The notes: generated from the sequence alone by a model not told the origin. Counted from the stretch's first letter, positions 33,572 through 46,263 are shown. The stretch is 64,000 nt of DNA from Capra hircus (GCF_001704415.2 NC_030821.1:35199210-35263209), one strand, 5' to 3'. Translations and numbers: made by a program.

Positions 33572-33659
33572 TAATGTCAATGTTTAATGTATATTGTGTC
33601 TCTTATGAAGACAAAAATTCTCAATATGATTCTTAAAGCCCTAAAAAAGCTAACTTATT

Positions 33660-35185
33660 GCATTTACTAAACATACAAAGTATATTTTATATGTAAATTT
33701 TATAAATAAATTTGTGAGTAAAAATTATTTACCTTTAATATTAAGAACTTTAAAATCCATAGGACAGTAACTATATGTACACACACTGTCATTCATATGC
33801 ACACATGCATGGAGACACATACAGCTTGGATTCAGACTTCTCAGAATTCCAATTTTTAATATTTCGAGTGTCTGTCCTTAGCACTTAACATGTATTTCAC
33901 TAAGGGCTTAAAAGCCTTCACACAGAAAGAAAGTCCTAAAGCATCCCAATAGGGTGTGATGCTGGAGAACATCACAGGATTTCTTCTCCTCTCCTTTCCT
34001 CACCTCTATTTCTCTCACAGAAACCATGCTCCGTGACATGAGACAAATGAGCCTCTCCAGAGATTGTCTGGGCTCTACTTTTTGATATACAGATCAATCT
34101 AGGAGAAAAAATGTCCTTTGCATCTTCACCAATAGAATTTTGATAGAAGCAGTGACATTTGCTGAAACAAGTTTGTGTAAAAAAATGTGCTCCGTACCTG
34201 TGTGGTTTTTCTTGTTTGTCTGTATGTCTGAAGAGATACACATAAATTCTTCCTTTTGCTCCTTTCTACACCATTATTCTGTTTGGCCCAAAATAAATAT
34301 TGTGATAGCTGGACCTTTCACTGGAGGCTTATCTCCATCCTTTGAAGCTGAGTGTTGAACAGAAGAACTACCCTATTGCTTACCTTTTAGTGCCTCTCAC
34401 CAATCTGCACATTTGCCCAGATATTTGAGGCTCAGTAGGGCAAAATGTTTACCTATTTATTCAAGTGCGGAGGAACAAAGAAGGATCAAGTTTACAAACA
34501 GGTCTTAATATCAACTTACTTTGAGGATATATTTCTGTTCTATAACATGCATTTAAATGAATCAGTTTCTGAAGAGTGGTAAACCACTGACACCATTTAT
34601 ATTATCTGACGGTAGAAGAAGAACTCCCAATGGGCTGAGAGGTTTCAATTACTTTGGACAGGGACCACTTCAGAAGTGACTTGATCTATATTAAGTTAGC
34701 TTTTATTGCCTTTACAGCCATCGAAATGGGGCTATGTCATGGCATAATAGAAAGAGAAAGTGTCTGGCATTAAAGTGACCTGTTTGTGCAAACTCCATCC
34801 CAAACAACTCCTGAGATAAACAGGCACAGAGTCTGTTCCACGACATCATTAATTAAGAGACACACTACCACATACTGCACAGACACCACACATATGCCCA
34901 TACAACCTTTCAGTCATCTCCCAATTACAGGACAGATTCACGGGCAACCTCACTGTATCAGGCAATGGTGATGTGACTAACAAGCAGCGTCTCTATTTCA
35001 GAGCAGGTTCACCACGTTTAGAGATTACTGGGCAATGAGCAGGTGGCTCTAATGACAGATAAGAGAAAATTAAAGAAAGTGCCACGTGAAATAGTGGATG
35101 GAATCATAGACGACGGCAAGGTGAGTAAAGTCCAAAGGTAAAGACAGACTAACAAATGAATAAGGAGGAATTAGAATGCAGTAGA
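33660..35185. other. Unassigned sequence
   Basis: 1.5 kb without a recognisable repeat. Several short open stretches on both strands (up to 89 codons at 33972-34241, minus), none with a family motif. Confidence 0.5.
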
Positions 35186-35870
35186 ACAGAACTGCCATAT
35201 GACCCAGCAACCTAATTGCTGGACATATACCTCGAGAAATCACAATTCAAAAAAACATGTATCCCAGTGTTCATTGCAGCACCATTTACAACAGCCAAGA
35301 CATGGAAGCAACCTAAACATCCATCAACAGAGGAATGGCTAAAGAGGATGTGGTATGCATATACAATATTACTCAGCCATAAAAATGAATGAAACCGTGC
35401 CATTTGTAGAGATGTGGATGGACCCACAGACCATCACACCGAGTGAAATCAGTCAGAAAGAAAAAAACAAATATTGTATATTAACACATATGTATGGAGT
35501 CTACAAAGATGGTACAGATGAGTCTGTTTGCAGGGCAGGAATAGAGATGCAGACAGACAAAATGGATCTGTGGCATGGTAGAGGGGGGATGAGGGTGGGA
35601 TGAATTGGGAGATTAGGTTGGACATAAATACACTACCCTGTTTAAAATAGATAGCTAATGGGAAGCTGCTGTATAGCACAGGAAGCTCAACTCTGTGCTC
35701 TGTGGTGACCGAGAGGAGTGGGATGGGCAGTGAGGTGGGAGCGAGGCCCAAGAGTGAGGGGATGTATGTATATATACAGCTGATTCACTTTGTGGTACAG
35801 CAGAAACTAACAAAACATTGCAAAACTCCAACAAAAAAAATTTAAAAATTAAAAAACAGTTAAAAAAATA
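35186..35870 (+). mobile_element. L1 ORF2 C-terminus and 3' UTR, sense
   Basis: 'ccatatgacccagcaacc', 'agtgttcattgcagcaccattta', 'ccatcaacagaggaatgg', 'gtggatggacccacagacc' are ORF2 C-terminal and early 3'-UTR words. 'ctgctgtatagcacaggaagctc' and 'gctgattcactttgtgg' are 3' end; an A-rich tail follows to 35870. Old, frameshifted. Confidence 0.88.
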
Positions 35871-36359
35871 ATACAACAGTAACCTCAAGGAGATATATTT
35901 ACTTCACAAGATATCTGGATAAAGTGATTAAAAAGTAGGAGTGAAAGCCCCACCTTGTCATTCACTTTAACACTGTGTGATGTTGGAGAGTCCTAATTGT
36001 AAGCATTTGTAATCTAACAGGTATGCTTTGTAGGGTCTCAGAATAACTGTCACTTTTGCAGTCTTATTGTAAGGAATAAGATGTGTGTGGTGACACTGTT
36101 GTCTTTAGGCTTAGGAAGGAAGTGCCCGCTGCAGGCTGGGCTTACTCCTGAGCTCAGGAGAAGCTAATATTTGTCACGCACAGTGGATTGTGAGGTGATA
36201 CCAGCCATAAAATCCCTCCGAAAGACCAACACAGAGCAGGTATCCTGTTAAACTGCTTGTAGAATATAGACTCATGGGAAAGCGTAATATGGGGAGTTAC
36301 AGTGAGAATCTTAAGTCAACAAGTAAAAAAGGATATGTAGACAAAGTTGCCATTGAATA
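35871..36359. other. Unassigned sequence
   Basis: About 490 bp, nothing recognised; a faint MIR-like word at about 35970-35990. Confidence 0.5.
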
Positions 36360-36370
36360 ATCTCTTTCTT

Positions 36371-36571
36371 GCTTCCCTGGTGGCTCAGTGGTAAAGAATC
36401 CATCTGCCAATGCAGGAGACGTGGGTTCCATCCTTGGGCAGGGAAGATCCCCTGAAGGAGTAAATGGCAACCCACTCCAGTATTCTTGCTTAGGAAATCC
36501 CTTGGACAGGAGCCTGGCAGGCTACAGTCCATGTGGTCTCAAAGAGTAGGACACGCACAACAAAAACAATG
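36371..36571 (+). mobile_element. Bov-tA SINE with 11-bp TSD
   Basis: Sense, 'gcttccctggtggctcagtgg' to 'aggacacgcacaacaaaaac'. Perfect TSD atctctttctt at 36360-36370 and 36572-36582. Confidence 0.95.
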
Positions 36572-36582
36572 ATCTCTTTCTT

Positions 36583-38035
36583 ATTGATATGAAAGTTTGC
36601 AAACAACTGATCTACACTAAAGAAAGAAAAGAGAACCCTAAATTCAGATGTCAAGGCATGAAAGCTACTCTGTTTTTAAGACCATTGTGAAATCACTAAT
36701 GGTAAATGAAGGATCAGTAGAGAATTAATATTCCATTTTGCAAATGGTTTACCCATTTTGGTTGAAAAATAAATCTAAAGCCTTGATACATGACAGTCTT
36801 GCTGTTGCTATTAGATTTGGATGACCTCTGGGATGCGCTGACACACATATGACTTCATACTTCTGAGGAGTAGGATGATGTCTCCTTTTCTTTGTATGAA
36901 TCCTAGATGGGTTTCTGCATAAAGATTAACCATCAACCTGCAATTGAAGACTGGAGTTGAGTAAACATTCTGTGATGACAATGGTGATTATGTTCTCACA
37001 TGGAAGAGTCCATTTGCAATGCCATTCCTTCATAAAACTCAAGGAGGAATATTAATTCCAGATGTTACTTTATAATTATGGGCTTTTAAAAATTATGACA
37101 CATATCAGATTGATTTGTTTTCCTTTGTCATCATTGCATTTGTCTTTTAGGAAGTAGTAGACATTCCCAGATTAGCTAACTTTCAGTAACAAAAGAAACT
37201 TTTATATGAACAATTGTTCTTCCCCATCATTAATTTAATGGCAATAGTGTGATTATGGTAAGAGAGGAAATTGCAATCACCAACTCTTCTCTGCTGCTCC
37301 CTCTTCCTGTGTTTAAAAATAGTAATTATCCTTCTGGCAAATGTTCTCTATAAAGACATAAGTTGTAGGGTAGGATTATTTCATGACTTCAAATAAGTTT
37401 TATTTTGCTAAGAAAAGATGTCCCAAAGTTTCTAAAAGTTAAGCCGAACCACAAGATATACAAGTAGTTTAGACATGACCAAGACAGCGTCTTCCCCTCC
37501 CGGCTAACTTTTTATTAAAAACCACATACTTTATTTCAACATTCTGAGCAGATCCTAGACAACTATGTGCATACAAGTCCCAGAGCAGACATAAAAACCA
37601 GATGGAAAAGAGATTTACAAGAACCAATCTCAAAAGAATATTTGCAAGCAGAATGTCAACTCTACATTGATTTTAGCAGTGTATTTTGATTTACAATACA
37701 GATGTCTTTTCAGAATTTTCACTTTTCCTTATGTATGAACAAAGTGCAAGGAGGTTATCATCCCAGCTGCTCACTTCAAATGTTCCAGCCCTAAACAACA
37801 ACAACCAAATTATCGTTTACTTTTATCCCCCGGGAAGTACAGATTTTTCTAGTTAGATTTTATAGGCAAATTATTAAATCAAGTGAGTGGTTGCTCCTAT
37901 GCTTAAGAATATTTTCTCAAGGATACTACCCTGTCACATTTCAAGGATTTTAACAAGACAGTGTGAGAATCAAAGCATATTCTTTTGTTACGCTCTCATT
38001 ATACAGCAATGGTATATTGAGATGCTTTATGCACA
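36583..38035. other. Unassigned sequence
   Basis: 1.45 kb without a recognised repeat or gene. Confidence 0.5.
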
Positions 38036-38107
38036 TGTGTTTGAGCAAGCTCCAGGAGATGGTGAAGGACAGGGAAGCCTGGAGTGCTGCAGTCCGTAGT
38101 CGGACAT
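38036..38107 (+). mobile_element. BovB 3' fragment
   Basis: 'tgtgtttgagcaagctccagg' to 'gtagtcggacatagg', about 72 bp, lacking the usual gactgaac tail. Confidence 0.82.
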
Positions 38108-39224
38108 AGGTAGTAAAAAAATAAAAAATACCTCCAAGGAGTCAGAGTCTCCTTGAAAAAGAAGTGAAAAAAGAAAGATTTGATGTGTTGTGGAATTTAC
38201 AAAGAATTATTTCAACACTGAGAGGGAAGCCCATCACTCTACCAGGAAAGACAAGGAAAGAAGGAAAAGATGGAGGTAACGAGATGCAACTCTCAAAAAT
38301 ACATAAATATAATGAAATTTGAACCTCTAAAGAAAGACCGTTTGGTTCTCACCTTATTTGGTCATAGGAAATGAAATAAATTCTGAAATTATACAATATC
38401 GGAGTCATCAGCAAACATTTATTGAGCAAATTATACAATGATTTCCAGTTAATAAGAAGTATTCACTCCACAGAAAAAATATCTGAAGTATACTTTAGTA
38501 GCTCACATGCTAGGTGCCTCTGGTTTTTTCAGTGTATGAAAAACTCTAATATTTAATTGTAATCTTCTTCCAGGGAGCCTGATATTTCTATGATATGTAA
38601 GCATAATGACTACCTTCAACCAAGATTTATTGAGCTCCTACTGATGTGATTGGATTTGTGACATGGGGGAAGGAGAAATGTGTTAGGAAGGAGATAATTT
38701 AAATGAGTATGTACACATATACATGCAGTACTGGGATTATACAATCCAATTTATTTTTGGAGGGCTGTATGCGTCAGTTGGTTTGTTGACTCTGACAGTG
38801 TAATTTATGCAAAGACACTCAAATTTCACAGACCCTATGAAACTATGATAGGTTAGAAACATTTGCTCAATTAAAAGAGCAAACCACAACAAACTCTGCA
38901 AGGTGGAATTTCACCTTTTCTCTTTTCTTTCAAATGGAAAAGAACTGAGTTCAGAAAAATAGCATCAGTTGAAAAAAAAAATCATTAATGTGTTTCTATT
39001 CTGTGAAAAAATAATACCTTCTATTGGGCCAAATGTTATTTGGCTAACCAACTGTCTTTATTAACCAGCTCTTGTACATTCTACGGCATGGAGTGTGTTT
39101 CTATAGAAAGGATATTAATTCTACACATGATACTCATTCACGCATTTTATTACAAAGTTCAGCCAGTCACTCTGAAAACATCGACCTCATAGTCGTACCT
39201 CCTATAAAAGGTTTCATGGTTTAC
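38108..39224. other. Unassigned sequence
   Basis: 1.1 kb, AT-rich, nothing recognised. Confidence 0.5.
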
Positions 39225-39400
39225 AAAGCACTTCACATTCTTTATTTAATTAATTGTTTGGTACAAGAGGTAAGTAACGTGTTAAATAGCTCCATTTTTA
39301 GACAAAGAAACATTTTCAAAATGCTTATGTAAGTCAACAGAGGTTATACAGCTAGTAATGAATATTCATAATGGTGAACCCTAGACCTCCTAAGAATGGT
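39225..39400 (-). mobile_element. MIR relic, antisense
   Basis: 'tttacaaagcacttcacattc', 'ccatttttagacaaagaaac', 'gaggttatacagctagtaatg', 'gaaccctagacc' follow the complement of MIR in order. Confidence 0.72.
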
Positions 39401-39542
39401 TGAACATGACCTATATAGTTTGTGTTAATTACCTGGTCATATTTTATTCCAATCCATTGAAAATAAGCAATCCAAGTATGACAAAAGCAGTCACTCAGGA
39501 TTAACTAGACTATTTGATTAACCCAAATGCCCTAAAACAATG

Positions 39543-39881
39543 TTAAATATAGTAAGTTTTCATTTTTTCAGAAATACAGCCAAATCTGTCAACTTTCTTA
39601 AAGAAAACAGTGTGACCCTGAGGTAGAGCTTTGGGGATGTAAACCTCTAACTTTCCTTGAAAGCAATAATTCATGAAAAAGTGCATTTGATGAAAAACCG
39701 GGCCAAGACCTTGAAGGTATGTGATTACCGTCAGTTTATGCTCTAGGCTTCCAAGAACATATTCTGTGCAGCCATGTGACTTGAGAATGACAGGAAGAGC
39801 TGTAAGAGCGTTTCTTGTTCTCTCCAGTTCAGCCTCCTTGGATTGATTAATGGGCTTACGTGCCGCTCTCCTGAGTGACAT
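39543..39881 (-). other. Unidentified 112-codon ORF
   Basis: ATG-to-stop frame on the minus strand, the longest in the window outside recognised LINE sequence. The product would begin MSLRRAARKPINQSK and is basic at the N-terminus; I see no signal peptide, membrane segment or known domain. Flanks show no promoter or poly(A) signal that convinces me. Chance or a non-coding conserved element is more likely than a gene. Confidence 0.2.
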
Positions 39882-39889
39882 TACTCAGT

Positions 39890-40861
39890 GCTGTGTTGCT
39901 TTAATCTGCCAGTACTAGGTGGTATGCAGGAAGGGAACTGTCTTGAAGGAAGGCAAACACTAGGCAGAAAGAATTTTAAATCTCAGCCTCCAGTGGAGGG
40001 AGCTCTTAGGCAAGTAGTAACTTGGCCTTACTCCCAGGAGAAACACACTGGAAACTGGAAGACAATTCCTGACTCTTAATTACCTACATTTAGGAAAAAA
40101 GCAAGTAATTCCAACCTATGAAGTCACCTCTAGGCCTATATTTATACATTGTTTGATAACAAGATTTCACTAAAAGACAAAAGAGAGTTTGGAGAGCAAA
40201 GTGTAATTTCTCTTTCTCTCTCTCTCGGCCTCAATTAAGGCATACTTGGCAAAGTGTGTTACTGTTTTCTAATACAAATTAGATGACTAATATATTAATT
40301 CCACAAACATTTATTATTGCAAGCAAACAGGATTAACTCCATTATCCTGATCATGGAAGCAAAATTTTGTATTGAAAGACCTCATTTGCTTTGATTATCT
40401 TGATTACTACAAATGTTCCACTGTTCTGTCTAATAACAACTGCACTACTTTTCCTGTTAGGAAATATTTCCAGTCTGTTGAAAGTCTAACACTTTGAAGA
40501 GGTTCTAAAAGAGCTGCAATAAATAAATAGTAATATGATTCTCCAAGGAACTCAAGATTTCTTTGCAGGCAATGCAGTACTTACAATATACGGGTAAAAG
40601 CTCACTGTTAATGAATTCCCCAAGACATGCAATTTGGTTGTAGTGGATCTGAGCAGTAACAAAGGCACTGATGGAAATGACTTTCCCAGTCTTTTGGAAC
40701 AGGGGATGAAACAGCTACTCCATTGCAAATTATAAGTAAGAAAAAATTAGCTCTGAATCAAGCAGGGACAAAATGGAAGAGGTCATGCACACAATCCCAT
40801 CCTCACCCCTCTTCTTCCAAGCCCTCAATTTGACACATGGTTTGCTTTTGCTTTCTTTTTT
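39890..40861. other. Unassigned sequence with a CT tract
   Basis: About 1 kb, nothing recognised apart from a (CT)n-like tract at about 40208-40227. Confidence 0.5.
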
Positions 40862-40985
40862 TTTTCTTTTTCTTTTTTCTTTTTGGCCACACCATGTGGC
40901 AAGCAGAACTTTGCAGACCAGGGATTAAACCGATGCCCTCTGCAGTAGAAGCGTGGAGTCAATCACTGAACCACTGGGGAAATTC
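40862..40985 (-). mobile_element. CHR-type tRNA SINE, antisense
   Basis: 'tttttggccacaccatgtggc', 'gaccagggattaaaccgatg', 'tcaatcactgaaccactgggg': the complement of the CHR SINE. The T-rich run to the left (about 40855) is its tail. Confidence 0.85.
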
Positions 40986-41137
40986 TCAACAAATGTTTTG
41001 GATGAGTATATTTGAGGTGAGATGGGGGAGGAATAACAAATTTTAAAAGGCTAGACTATCTAAAAGCACCCAACATGCTTAGTCCATTATGTACATGGGA
41101 CTTTATCAAATTTTCTATAGAAACTATTGCCAAGCTA

Positions 41138-41415
41138 CTGCTGCTGCTGCTGCTAAGTCACTTCAGTCATGTCTGACTCTGTGTGACCCCATAGATGGCA
41201 GCCCACCAGGCTCCCCCATCCCTGGGATTCTCCAGGCAAGAACACTGGAGTGGGTTGCCATTTCCTTCTCCAATGCATGAAAGTGAAAAGTGAAAGTGAA
41301 GTCGCTCAGCCGTGTCTGACCCTCAGCGACCCCATGGACTGCAGCCTACCAGGCTCCTCCATCCATGGGATTTGCCAGGCAAGAGTACTGGAGTGGGGTG
41401 CCATCGCCTTCTCTG
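41138..41415 (-). mobile_element. Bov-A2 SINE with 12-bp TSD
   Basis: Antisense, two Bov-A monomers joined by 'gaaagtgaaaagtgaaagtg', (CTG)n tail at the left. Perfect TSD attgccaagcta at 41126-41137 and 41416-41427. A recent-looking insertion similar to the copy at 21590. Confidence 0.96.
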
Positions 41416-41493
41416 ATTGCCAAGCTAGTCTTCTAAAAAAAAAAAAACACTAAAAATTAATAACTCCCTACTGCCCACAATAAAATGAATATA

Positions 41494-41930
41494 TTCCTTT
41501 TTTTTTAATGGGGGTATGGTTGTTTTACAATGTTGCGTTGGTTTCTGCTGTACATCAAAGTGAATCACTATATGTATACATATATTGCTTCTCTCTTGGA
41601 CATTCTTCACATTCCCATCGCCCATCCCACCCATCTAGGTCACCACAGAGCACAGAGCTGAGGTCCCTGTGCTATACAGCAGGTTTCCGCTAGTTTATCT
41701 GTTTTGCACATGGTAATGTATATATGTCAATCCTAATCTCCCAGTTCATCCCACCTCCCTGTCCCCTGGCCCTCATGTCCACACATCTGTTCTCTACCTC
41801 TGCATCTTTATTCCTGTCCTACAAATAGGTTCATCTGTACCATTTTTCTAGATTCCACATATACGTGTTAACATATGATATCTTTTTGTCTCTTTCTAAT
41901 TTACTTCACACTGGATGACAGACACTAGAT
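41494..41930 (-). mobile_element. L1 3' end, antisense, 3' part of a 5'-inverted L1
   Basis: T-rich start, then complements of the ruminant L1 3' UTR ('gtccctgtgctatacagcagg', 'atcctaatctcccagttcatc') through 'gattccacatatacgtgtt' to 'gatgacagacactag'. Confidence 0.87.
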
Positions 41931-42470
41931 TGGATGGAAGCACAAAGACCCCAAATAACCAAAGCAGTTTTCTTTCTAAGAAAGAAAACTGGAGCTGGAG
42001 GAATCAGGCTTCCTGACTTCAGACTATACTACAAAACTACAGTGATCAAGGCAGTATTGTACTGACACAAAAACAGAACTATAGATCAATGGACTAGGAT
42101 AGAAAGCCCAGAGATAAATTCACACTGGATTCAATCCGTGGGTTGGGAAGATTCCCTAGAGAAGAGAAAGGCTGCCTACTCCAGGATTCTGGCCTGGAGA
42201 ATTCCATGGACTTGTGTAGTCCATGGAGTACCAAAGAGTTAGACATGACTGAGCAACTTTCATTTTCACTTTTCACATAGTCACCTAATCTATGACAAAA
42301 GAGGCAAGAATATACAATGGAGAAAAGACTTTCTCTTCAATAACTGATACTGGAGAAACTGGACAGCTACATGTAAAAGCATGAAATTAGAACACTCCCT
42401 AATACCATACATAAAACTAAACTCTAAATGGATTAAAAACTTAAATATAAGACTGGACACCATTATATTG
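41931..42470 (+). mobile_element. L1 ORF2 segment, inverted relative to its 3' end
   Basis: Sense ORF2 words ('caaagaccccaaataacc', 'ctgacttcagactatac', 'cagaactatagatcaatgg', 'gacaaaagaggcaag', 'aagactggacaccat') abut the antisense 3' end at about 41930. The two parts do not overlap in L1 coordinates. A SINE interrupts this piece. No clear TSD seen. Confidence 0.8.
42122..42275 (+). mobile_element. Bov SINE fragment in L1
   Basis: 'ggattcaatccgtgggttgg' to 'gactgagcaactttcatttt', lacking the first half of the tRNA head. Confidence 0.85.
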
Positions 42471-45400
42471 GATCTCAAATACCTGCATTGCTATTAGTGA
42501 GCCAATTTCAATGACAGCGTCTTCTGCCTTCAGCTCTGGTTTACAGAAGACAGCCAACACTGGACTCCATAGTGATGTTAATAGTCTTCTCACCAGTGAA
42601 TTCCTGGCCACCTAGGTGAAAGTTTGATTTGGGGACCTGTCCATGGACCATAGTCCTCTGCTGATTCTTCTTGCCTCACATAATATACCCTTCCAGCTTG
42701 TCTACTTCACTCAGCCTTTTAATTCCTTTCTCTAGTATATTTTACTAGGCAATGTTAAGCATTTCAACCTCACTCAATATGAGTCATTGCCTTATCTAAG
42801 CTGTAGCAGCCATCCTAGCCACAGTTTGCACCATCCTCTGGGGCTGTTGTTACAAAGTTAAATCCTATACCCCAAACAAGTGTCCCCAAGTCAATAAACT
42901 CTCCAGTTACCAATCTTATGTTTGAACTGCTTTGTTCAAGCACCCTTAGCCTTCAGAACACACTCAGGGCTATGACTGAATGGGACATCGGGAAAAAAAA
43001 TTTTCTTTGAAAGGGACAGGAACAATTATATTTGTATTTCAGATTATAGTACTTTTTAAGTGGGAGTGGGTGGATCCATTGCCACAAACACCTTGGGTTT
43101 GTAATGTGAATATTTTTTAAAGTTTTTTTTAAATTTTTATCTTTTCCTACCTTTTGTCCTTGAGTGTTCTTGTTATTAACATTATTTATAATTAAGTTCA
43201 TAATTCTTCTTTTAAGTGTTCTTAGTTTTACTTTTTTAAAAAAAAGAAAGAAAAGGTCCACCCCAGCCCCATCTTGTCCATGATGGCTGGTCTTAGGGCT
43301 CCTTGGGTGTATAGCTCTATTTTTCTTTATTAGATGCATTTCATCCCTGGCTGAGTTATGCTGCTACTTAACCCTGGTTAAGGACCTGAAATCAGGAAAG
43401 CAGTAGAAGCCGCTTCTATTGTGGAAAACCTATTGTCTAGTCTTCTAGTTTGGTGGGAGTTGGGGGAGGACTTGCTAGTTCTTCAGGGAAGGAGTGGGTG
43501 ACTTCTTCGAGGCCAGAAGACCAGATCAGTCTGGGAAATCAAATCTTTAGGCCAAAAGTCCAACCACGGTCCTAGGATTTCCCAACTTGTCTTGGCTTTG
43601 ATACAACAGGTCTGCCTCATTCAAACCTTCACTCATCTTTGGAGTTCAGCCACTGTATCAAATCTTGAACTCAACCATCAGCTTTCTTTGCATAAGATGA
43701 AGGCTTCTTTATAAGTTAGAAAAGATATTCAATGCAACATAGTAATAACCATCCAATTCCATTGTCTTGATCTTTATTATTTCTTGGTACATGTCAAACT
43801 CTGACCTATTGCCCTGGTCAGTACTTGTCCCATCCTAGCTCAACATCCTGCTCCCCATGGGTAAACATTTTAACAATTAGGCCACTACCTTGTACTAGTG
43901 GCTATCTGAAGGATAAGATCCTCATTACCAGCCAGTCAGTGAATGGTCCATTTTCAAAGCACCATTTTACACACCTGGTTTTTCAGCCACTCATGGTACC
44001 AACTGTGCTGTGTTGGAAGGAAAGGCTGAGATGGACTTTGGAATGTTAGCAATCTTTTAGAGACTAACTCCTATAAAAGGAAAAGGAAGGAAGCTGGGTT
44101 AGATGGGGGCAGTTGGCATTAGACTGTCATATAGATGTCACAAGTCTCTGCTAGTCCAAAGGAGAACTCTGGAACAAAGACTGTTCGTTGGAGGAACCTG
44201 TCACTGGGTGGAAATGGCTAGCACCTCATTCCATCACCCTGCTTGGTCACTGGCCAGGGACTGACCTGAGAATAACAAGACTCTGGCTCAAATACTACAG
44301 TGCGTGAGGAGGAAGCATGGCACTGCAGACTGTCAGTGGGAATTGTATCTTGAAAGAAGAACTGAGTAATGCATCTCCACATTGGCCACACTTGTATCCA
44401 CTCACAGAAATGCATTGGGTCATAGGTCAAGCTCTAGATCACCAGGAAAATATGTGTTTCTTCAGTAGATGCACAAAAGAATCTTTGACTTCTTAGTCAA
44501 AGTACGGAAGGAGGGAGAGGTGGGATTGTTCAATTGTAAAACAGTATTTCTCAGAAGGATTCCATGTAGTTAAGGGTTCTACAACAGAGACTTTAATTGG
44601 AAAGAAAAAAAAAAACACTGTATCTTTTAAACTTATTGAGCCATTCAGTGTGAGTGCTTGCAGAGATAAGTAGTGACTGAATGGCCCCGTTAGGTATTTT
44701 GATAGACGGTCTGTCAATCCTGAAAGAGAGAGTTCAGTAGGATCACGAGTTCATCTGCTTGAGTCAATTTTTCAGGTTTTGATGTGGCATAAAGGAGGTT
44801 GCTGATAATTGGTGAACACTTCACTGCACAAAAGTGCGAAGAAGATAGGAGACTGATGGTGTCAGCTCATTTCCCCTAACCTCCCATCTTGTGTCACCAA
44901 CCAACTTATGAGAAATCTCTATCTTAGAGAAGCAATTTTCATATCTTATGGCCTAGCCACCCCCTGCCACTTTGCTATTGTGAATGTTGCAGAAAATGAA
45001 TTGTGTAACTTCTAATTCAATTTCGTTATAAAGTTTTTACACTTTGGGTGATTTTCTCATTTGGCTTTCTATACCTTTATATTTTACATATTATTAATGT
45101 TAGGGTTTAAAAACATGTCTGATGATATAATGTGGTTAAGTTTCTAAGGTAGGTATAAGGTGAAGGAGAAGGATTCTAGTCTTTGGTTTGTAAACAGTCT
45201 ATGTCTACTGATGAAGATTTATAATCTTGTGAGTCATTTCGCTACACTAATGAAACAGAGATACACACACATACATAAAGTTTGGCACTACAATGGAATG
45301 CCAATGCTTTTGTTAAAAAAAATCAATGTCTACAGAAATATAGAGATATAATTTTTCCCAGTGAAAAGGAGCAGGAGCCAAGTTATTCAGTGGTAGAATG

Positions 45401-46263
45401 TACTGCCCATAAAAGTTAAGAACCTAATAATGCCAGGATGTTATGTTCAAGTGGGTAAAATGTGAGGACACATGTAGCGTCAGAAGCTGTAAAGGTTTCA
45501 CTGTTAGCATAATAAGTCAATGTATTAATAATACTTGTCGACAATTTTCATATATGAATGACATGTCAAAAAATCTATTTGGGTTTTTATTGAATCTACC
45601 AAGCCTACCTTTCAACAAATTAAACTCTTCTTCTGGCTCAAGTCAATTATTTAACAGAAATTTATTATCTTTGCCTTATGAATTTTTTTAACGTTAAAAA
45701 GAAAGAAAAAATAATTTCAAAAAAGCTTACCTACTGGAGGTTTATAAGAAAGTTTGGCAACAAAGATATTTTCAGTTTTAAGTAGGGAGTAAGACTACTC
45801 TCTACATGTCATCTGCCTTATACGATAGATCCTCAGCAACTCAGCGGTAGAAATTAGTCAAGCCTACTTGGATGAAGTTTAAAAAAAAAATCAAGCAAGA
45901 ATTTAAAAGCCAAAAGAACTGATGTTTACTGCACCTTCACCACTGACTAGTATTAGAATGTGAGAAGGGAGAACTGTTCCAAAAGAATACCTCAAACGTT
46001 GGTCAAATAAACTGACCTGGAGAAAAACACATTTCTATGCTCAAAAACTGTTGAGGATTATGAATGGTTTGCTATATATACAACTCACTGACCCAACTAA
46101 TTTACTGACAGCTATAGATATAATAATAATTTTATACAGGAATTCCCTGAGACCTGAAAATTATGCCAAAGGATTTCCTGGGCTAAAAAGGTTAGAAATG
46201 GCTGTGTTAATTTTTTTTTCATCCTTCATCATCTTCCCTGCCATGTACAACTTCCAAATCAAG
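42471..46263. other. Longest repeat-free block, no gene recognised
   Basis: 3.8 kb in which I recognise no transposable element. An open segment at 42800-42925 (41 codons, then TGA; preceded by TAA) would encode a short hydrophobic run followed by a Lys/Ser/Tyr-rich tail. It resembles the end of a type I membrane protein in layout only. No splice or family evidence supports an exon. Confidence 0.45.

Larger units (their letters stand above)
32010..33655 (+). mobile_element. L2/CR1-like LINE relic, split by SINEs and an inverted copy
   Basis: Pyrimidine-rich decayed sequence following the order of an ancient mammalian L2/CR1-type LINE: 'ttccatcctggcatctg', 'tcctcctgcctttccagcc', 'tggaaacttctcacactc', 'gacttcaaataccattt', 'gcagccaggttatgg' and, beyond the inserted inverted copy, 'gaagacaaaaattctcaa...aaagcccta'. 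The family is inferred from memory; the fact that sequence resumes at 33593 is what shows that 33387-33592 is an insertion. Confidence 0.55.
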
